Program-made: the position numbers and the translations under genes
DNA from: an uncultured Selenomonadaceae bacterium
GTDB lineage: Bacteria > Bacillota > Negativicutes > Selenomonadales > Selenomonadaceae
Direction of reading: 5' to 3'
Length of the DNA stretch: 9,295 bases
NCBI GenBank assembly: GCA_945637225.1
Contig: CALZDE010000071.1
Location: 1 to 9,295, forward strand
Notes under the pieces: generated by a model
Databases searched by the model: none
Seen by the model: only the letters and a program-made list of their open reading frames with translations
Told to the model about the DNA's origin: nothing
Part shown: piece by piece, positions 6,155 to 9,295 of the stretch
Layout: each line of letters opens with the position of its first letter
Position numbering within the stretch: the first letter of the stretch is position 1

Positions 6155-7105
6155 TTGAAGCTTCCTGAACTTAAGATAGGCAATAAAGTCGCAAGAGTCC
6201 CAATTGTACAGGGTGGTATGGCGATTCGTCTTTCTACTGGTGCATTGGCTGCTGCTGTAGCTAATCAGGGCGGCATAGGACTTATTGCTGCATCCGGCAT
6301 GACCCCTGACGAATTGCGTTATGAGATACGTATGGCTCGTGCCCTGTCCAAGGGAGTAATTGGCATCAACATTATGGTTGCTGCTAAGAAGTTCGCTGAA
6401 ATGGTTAATACTGCCATTGATGAGGGCATTGATCTGGTTGTTGCAGGTGCCGGCTTTTCCCGGGACGTGTTTGCTTTGGGCCAGGAATCTGGAACGCCTA
6501 TAGTTCCTATTGTTTCATCCGTTAAATTAGCGAAAATATCTCAGCGTCTTGGTGCTACTGCGATTGTAGTAGAAGGCAAGGAGGCCGGCGGTCACTTAGG
6601 TACTGATCAGTCTATTAAGAGTATCATACCTGATATCGTCAAGGCTGTTGACATTCCTGTAATTGCTGCAGGTGGTGTTCTCCATGGCCAGGATATAGCT
6701 GATTTTATAAAAATGGGCGCAAGCGGTGTACAGATGGGTTCCCGTTTTGCTGCCAGCGTCGAATCAAATGGTGCTCCTATGCTGAAGGAATTTTACCTGA
6801 AGTCAAAGCCAGAGGATGTTGTAGTTATTCACAGTCCAGTTGGCTTGCCAGGCCGTGCAGTAAGAAACCCTTGGGCGGAGCGTATTATGGAGGGTCCAGT
6901 TCCTCCAACTCAGTGTGATGTATGCCTGAAGGCATGCAAGCATAATTTCTGTATCATTAGAGCGTTGACTCGTGCCCAGCAGGGCGATGTAGAGACAGGT
7001 CTGGTATTCACTGGTGAGTATCTGCCTACTATTGATAAGATTATGACAGTAGAGGAGATTTTCCAGCAGCTTTTGGCTGAAGTGGACAGTGTTCCAGAGG
7101 ATTAA
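6155..7105 (+). CDS. Second FabK/nitronate-monooxygenase-type flavoenzyme with a cysteine cluster
   Basis: This is an FMN-dependent TIM-barrel protein of the FabK/2-nitropropane dioxygenase family. Its substrate is not known from sequence. From the TTG at 6155 it has 316 residues and begins MKLPELKIGNKVARVP, the usual start of this subgroup. Visible motifs are VPIVQGGM (15-22), GGIGLIAASGM (39-49), GINIMVA (70-76), EAGGHLG with His147, IPVIAAGGV (167-175), the FMN loop GVQMGSRFAAS (191-201) and GLPGRAVRNPW (230-240). Unlike FabK at 3072 it has Cys254, Cys257, Cys261 and Cys266 (C-x2-C-x3-C-x4-C), which may hold an iron-sulfur cluster. Placement between acpP and fabF suggests a fatty-acid role, possibly unsaturated acid synthesis as in FabX or UfaA. 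Automated annotation would say nitronate monooxygenase or FabK; a second enoyl-ACP reductase is the main alternative. Confidence 0.85.
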   Translation: MKLPELKIGNKVARVPIVQGGMAIRLSTGALAAAVANQGGIGLIAASGMTPDELRYEIRMARALSKGVIGINIMVAAKKFAEMVNTAIDEGIDLVVAGAGFSRDVFALGQESGTPIVPIVSSVKLAKISQRLGATAIVVEGKEAGGHLGTDQSIKSIIPDIVKAVDIPVIAAGGVLHGQDIADFIKMGASGVQMGSRFAASVESNGAPMLKEFYLKSKPEDVVVIHSPVGLPGRAVRNPWAERIMEGPVPPTQCDVCLKACKHNFCIIRALTRAQQGDVETGLVFTGEYLPTIDKIMTVEEIFQQLLAEVDSVPED

Positions 7106-7127
7106 TGGTACGTCTGGTAAAAAATGA

Positions 7128-7133
7128 GAGGTG
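7128..7133 (+). promoter_or_regulatory. Ribosome binding site deciding the TTG start of fabF
   Basis: GAGGTG matches the anti-Shine-Dalgarno sequence and lies 6 nt before TTG 7140. The in-frame GTG at 7131 is part of this site itself, so it is unlikely to be the start. Confidence 0.75.
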
Positions 7134-7139
7134 TTAAGA

Positions 7140-8393
7140 TTGGCAAATCGTGTTGTTATAACTGGTATTGGTGCTGTTACTCCAGTAGGTATTGGCAAGG
7201 ATGAATTCTGGAAGGCAATGCTGGAAGGCAAGAACGGTATCGGCCGTATTACCCGCTTTGATGCTTCTGAGCATAAGGTTCAGATTGCAGGCGAGGTAAA
7301 GGACTTCGAGCCAGCTGATTACATGGATAAGAAGGAATCTAAGCGCATTGACCGTTATGCTCAGTTTGCAATTGCTGCAGCAAAGATGGCTCTTGAAGAT
7401 TCCAAGCTGGATCTTGAAAAAGAAAATAGAGAACGCATTGGTACTTTTGTTGGCAGCGGTATCGGTGGCATTGAGACCATGCATAGTCAGTATGAGAAGC
7501 TGTTCTCTAAGGGACCAAGCAAAATCAGCCCATTCTTCATTCCTATGATGATTGGCAATATGGCAGCTGGCCAGGTTTCTATCATGTTTGGCTTACAGGG
7601 TCCTAGCAGCTGTATGGTTACTGCCTGCGCTACCGGTACCAACAATATCGGTGATGCTCTCCGCGTAATTCAGCGTGGCGAGGCAGATGTAATGGTAGCA
7701 GGTGGTACTGAGGCTAGTATCTCCAGCGCACCAGTTGCAGGTTTCTCCGCTATGAAGGCTCTTTGTGCTGACCATAATGATGACCCTGAGCATGCTTCCC
7801 GTCCTTTCGATAAGAACCGCAGTGGTTTCGTAATGGGCGAGGGTGCTGGTATTGTTGTTTTAGAGGAATTGAACCATGCTTTGGCTCGTGGTGCTCATAT
7901 TTATGCTGAGGTTGCTGGCTATGCTAACAATTCCGATGCATATCATATCACCAGCCCAGCTCCTCATGGCGAAATGCAGGCAAAGTGCATGGCTGCAGCT
8001 ATTGCTGATGCAGGCCTGAAGCCAGAGGATGTTGACTATGTAAATGCACATGGTACTTCTACTCATCTGAATGATTTAGGTGAAACTGAGGCTATCAAGA
8101 CTGTTTGGGGCGAGAAGGCAAAGGATATTTCTGTAAGCTCCATTAAGTCCATGACTGGCCATCTGCTGGGTGCTGCAGGTGCAGTTGAGGCAATTGCGAC
8201 TGCTTTGGCAGTTGAGAATGACATGCTTCCTCCTACTATCAACTACGAAACTGTAGATGATGAGGGCATGGGTCTGGATTTGGACTATGTACCAAACAAG
8301 GCTAAGGCGAAGACTGTTCGTGCCGCTATTTCCAACAATTTTGGCTTTGGCGGTCATAACTGCTGTCTGGTTCTGAAGAAGTACGCAGAGTAA
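7140..8393 (+). CDS. fabF: 3-oxoacyl-ACP synthase II (FabF)
   Basis: FabF condenses acyl-ACP with malonyl-ACP to lengthen the chain by two carbons. From the TTG at 7140 it has 417 residues and begins MANRVVITGIGAVTP, the family N-terminus. The Cys-His-His triad is Cys163 in TACATGT, His304 in NAHGTST and His341 in MTGHLLGAAG, with the conserved Lys336 five residues before the second histidine. RPFDKNRSGFVMGEGAG (221-237) and the gating loop NFGFGGHN (400-407) complete the fold. It appears to be the only elongating synthase in the window, so it probably serves saturated and any unsaturated chains. The gene follows the second flavoenzyme by 34 nt and precedes rnc by 25 nt. Confidence 0.96.
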   Translation: MANRVVITGIGAVTPVGIGKDEFWKAMLEGKNGIGRITRFDASEHKVQIAGEVKDFEPADYMDKKESKRIDRYAQFAIAAAKMALEDSKLDLEKENRERIGTFVGSGIGGIETMHSQYEKLFSKGPSKISPFFIPMMIGNMAAGQVSIMFGLQGPSSCMVTACATGTNNIGDALRVIQRGEADVMVAGGTEASISSAPVAGFSAMKALCADHNDDPEHASRPFDKNRSGFVMGEGAGIVVLEELNHALARGAHIYAEVAGYANNSDAYHITSPAPHGEMQAKCMAAAIADAGLKPEDVDYVNAHGTSTHLNDLGETEAIKTVWGEKAKDISVSSIKSMTGHLLGAAGAVEAIATALAVENDMLPPTINYETVDDEGMGLDLDYVPNKAKAKTVRAAISNNFGFGGHNCCLVLKKYAE

Positions 8394-8418
8394 TCTGATT
8401 TCAGAAAAGTGTATATTT

Positions 8419-9150
8419 ATGGCAGGAATAGCGATATCTGAGGAACGCCGGCAGCGTTTAGAAGAATTTGCTGCCGTATTAGGTATTAAATTTAATGACA
8501 TCGGTCTGCTGAATCAGGCCTTGACTCATACGTCTTATGCTAACGATGGTCATTTGAAGCCTCGTCCTGAGCATAATGAGCGTTTGGAGTTTTTGGGAGA
8601 TGCAGTTTTGGAATTAGCGATCAGTAATTACCTTTTTGAACGCTATCCGAAGCTTCCAGAAGGCGAGCTTACCAAGTCAAGAGCGGCTACGGTCTGTGAG
8701 ACATCTTTAGCTAGGAAGGCTAGGGAATTAGGTTTTGGAGATTATCTGCTTCTTGGAAATGGTGAGCGTAACAGCGGTGGTGCTGACAGGTCATCTACCT
8801 TAGAGGATGCTTTTGAAGCTGTTATTGGTGCGGTATATTTGGATCAGGGCTGGTTTAAAGCTCAGAAATATGTACTTCGCCATATGCAGTCGGAGCTGTC
8901 ACGTTTGGAGAATGGCCATAGAACTAAGGATTTCAAGACAATGCTGCAGGAATTAGTACAGCGTGATGGAGAGAGCCATGTTTCTTACGTTATGCTGAGA
9001 GCTGACGGGCCTGACCATGACAAGGAATTTGAGTTTGCTGTCAAAATCAATGGTGTGGTTAAAGGTACTGGTATTGGCCGCAGTAAAAAGCGTGCTGAAC
9101 AGCAGGCGGCAAAGATTGCTCTTGAAGCTTTAGAGAAAGAAAATAAATAA
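8419..9150 (+). CDS. rnc: Ribonuclease III
   Basis: RNase III cleaves double-stranded RNA, processing rRNA precursors and some mRNAs in the cytoplasm. The 243-residue protein has a catalytic domain (about 10-160) with the signature NERLEFLGDAV (53-63). The metal ligands are Glu57, Asp61, Asp130 and Glu133, the last two in TLEDAFEAVIGA. A double-stranded RNA-binding domain follows (about 170-238), ending GIGRSKKRAEQQAAKIAL. Length is normal. The ATG at 8419 is the only good start and has just a weak purine-rich GAAAAG site (8404-8409), fitting low expression compared with the Fab genes. It is the last gene of the unit, and fab-rnc linkage is common in bacteria. No upstream hairpin for RNase III self-cleavage is evident. 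Confidence 0.97.
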   Translation: MAGIAISEERRQRLEEFAAVLGIKFNDIGLLNQALTHTSYANDGHLKPRPEHNERLEFLGDAVLELAISNYLFERYPKLPEGELTKSRAATVCETSLARKARELGFGDYLLLGNGERNSGGADRSSTLEDAFEAVIGAVYLDQGWFKAQKYVLRHMQSELSRLENGHRTKDFKTMLQELVQRDGESHVSYVMLRADGPDHDKEFEFAVKINGVVKGTGIGRSKKRAEQQAAKIALEALEKENK

Positions 9151-9155
9151 ATTAT

Positions 9156-9195
9156 ACACAGTCATAGGCTCATGCTTGTGGCTGTGTTTTATTTT
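9156..9195 (+). terminator. Strong intrinsic terminator after rnc
   Basis: The arm at 9156-9169 pairs with 9174-9187 over 14 positions (three or four G-U) around a 4-nt TCAT loop. The T-rich run TTTTATTTT (9187-9195) follows. It begins 5 nt after the rnc stop and ends the cluster. Confidence 0.85.
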
Positions 9196-9216
9196 GCATT
9201 TAATTTGTTTATCATA

Positions 9217-9245
9217 TTGCATATTGTTTAAAAATTTGTTATAAT
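9217..9245 (+). promoter_or_regulatory. Candidate promoter P4 for the gene beyond the window
   Basis: TATAAT at 9240-9245 has TTGCAT 17 nt upstream (9217-9222). A second TATAAT lies at 9257-9262 without a good -35. The stretch 9196-9295 is AT-rich and carries no gene I can see. Confidence 0.4.
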
Positions 9246-9274
9246 TGAAGAAGTATTATAATGCCCTCAATCAA

Positions 9275-9295
9275 GAAAATGCAACAAGCATTTTC
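9275..9295. repeat. Perfect inverted repeat at the window edge
   Basis: GAAAATGC (9275-9282) and GCATTTTC (9288-9295) are exact reverse complements around a 5-nt AACAA spacer. It sits 12 nt after the second TATAAT, so it could be an operator or a leader hairpin for the next gene. The arms may extend past the window. Confidence 0.5.

Noticed and set aside
8394..8405. TCTGA/TCAGA hairpin before rnc as a terminator or RNase III site
   Set aside because: Only 4-5 bp with a 2-4 nt loop and no T-run. Too weak to claim.

Overview
The window holds a bacterial fatty-acid and phospholipid synthesis cluster, all on the + strand. In order it reads: YceD/DUF177 protein (5' end outside the window), rpmF, plsX, fabH, fabK, fabD, fabG, acpP, a second FabK/nitronate-monooxygenase-type flavoenzyme, fabF and rnc. 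I see no tRNA, rRNA, insertion sequence, phage gene or CRISPR array. Moderate GC content, strong Shine-Dalgarno sites, several UUG starts, FabK as the visible enoyl-ACP reductase and this gene order point to a Firmicute (Bacillota), most likely an anaerobe of the Negativicutes. That placement is inference from gene order and protein style, not a database result.

Layout. (1) 1-831: a YceD-rpmF unit that ends in an intrinsic terminator. (2) 832-975: an AT-rich regulatory gap with two candidate promoters and an interrupted dyad. (3) 976-6021: plsX-fabH-fabK-fabD-fabG-acpP, with a 14-nt overlap or gaps of 1-41 nt, closed by a hairpin-plus-T terminator at 6041-6078. (4) 6094-9150: a candidate promoter followed by the second flavoenzyme, fabF and rnc, closed by a strong terminator at 9156-9195. 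(5) 9196-9295: an AT-rich stretch with a candidate promoter for the next gene and a perfect 8-bp inverted repeat that runs to the window edge.

How the genes work together. FabD moves malonyl from CoA to the acyl carrier protein AcpP. FabH starts chains, FabF extends them, FabG reduces the 3-keto group and FabK reduces the enoyl group. PlsX converts the finished acyl-ACP to acyl-phosphate for glycerolipid synthesis. The 3-hydroxyacyl-ACP dehydratase (fabZ), the acetyl-CoA carboxylase genes and a fapR/fabT-type regulator are not in the window. RpmF, YceD and RNase III are the usual translation and RNA-processing neighbours of such clusters.

The most interesting gene is the second flavoenzyme at 6155-7105. 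It keeps the FabK-like fold and histidine but adds a C-x2-C-x3-C-x4-C cluster and sits between acpP and fabF. This recalls FabX of Helicobacter pylori, an FMN/[4Fe-4S] NMO-family enzyme that makes unsaturated fatty acids, so it is a candidate for the anaerobic unsaturated-fatty-acid step in an organism with no fabA, fabM or fabN visible here. Other points are a roughly 26-residue insertion in PlsX, a dyad over a plsX promoter, an overlapping AUGUAUG start at acpP, and UUG starts on three genes.
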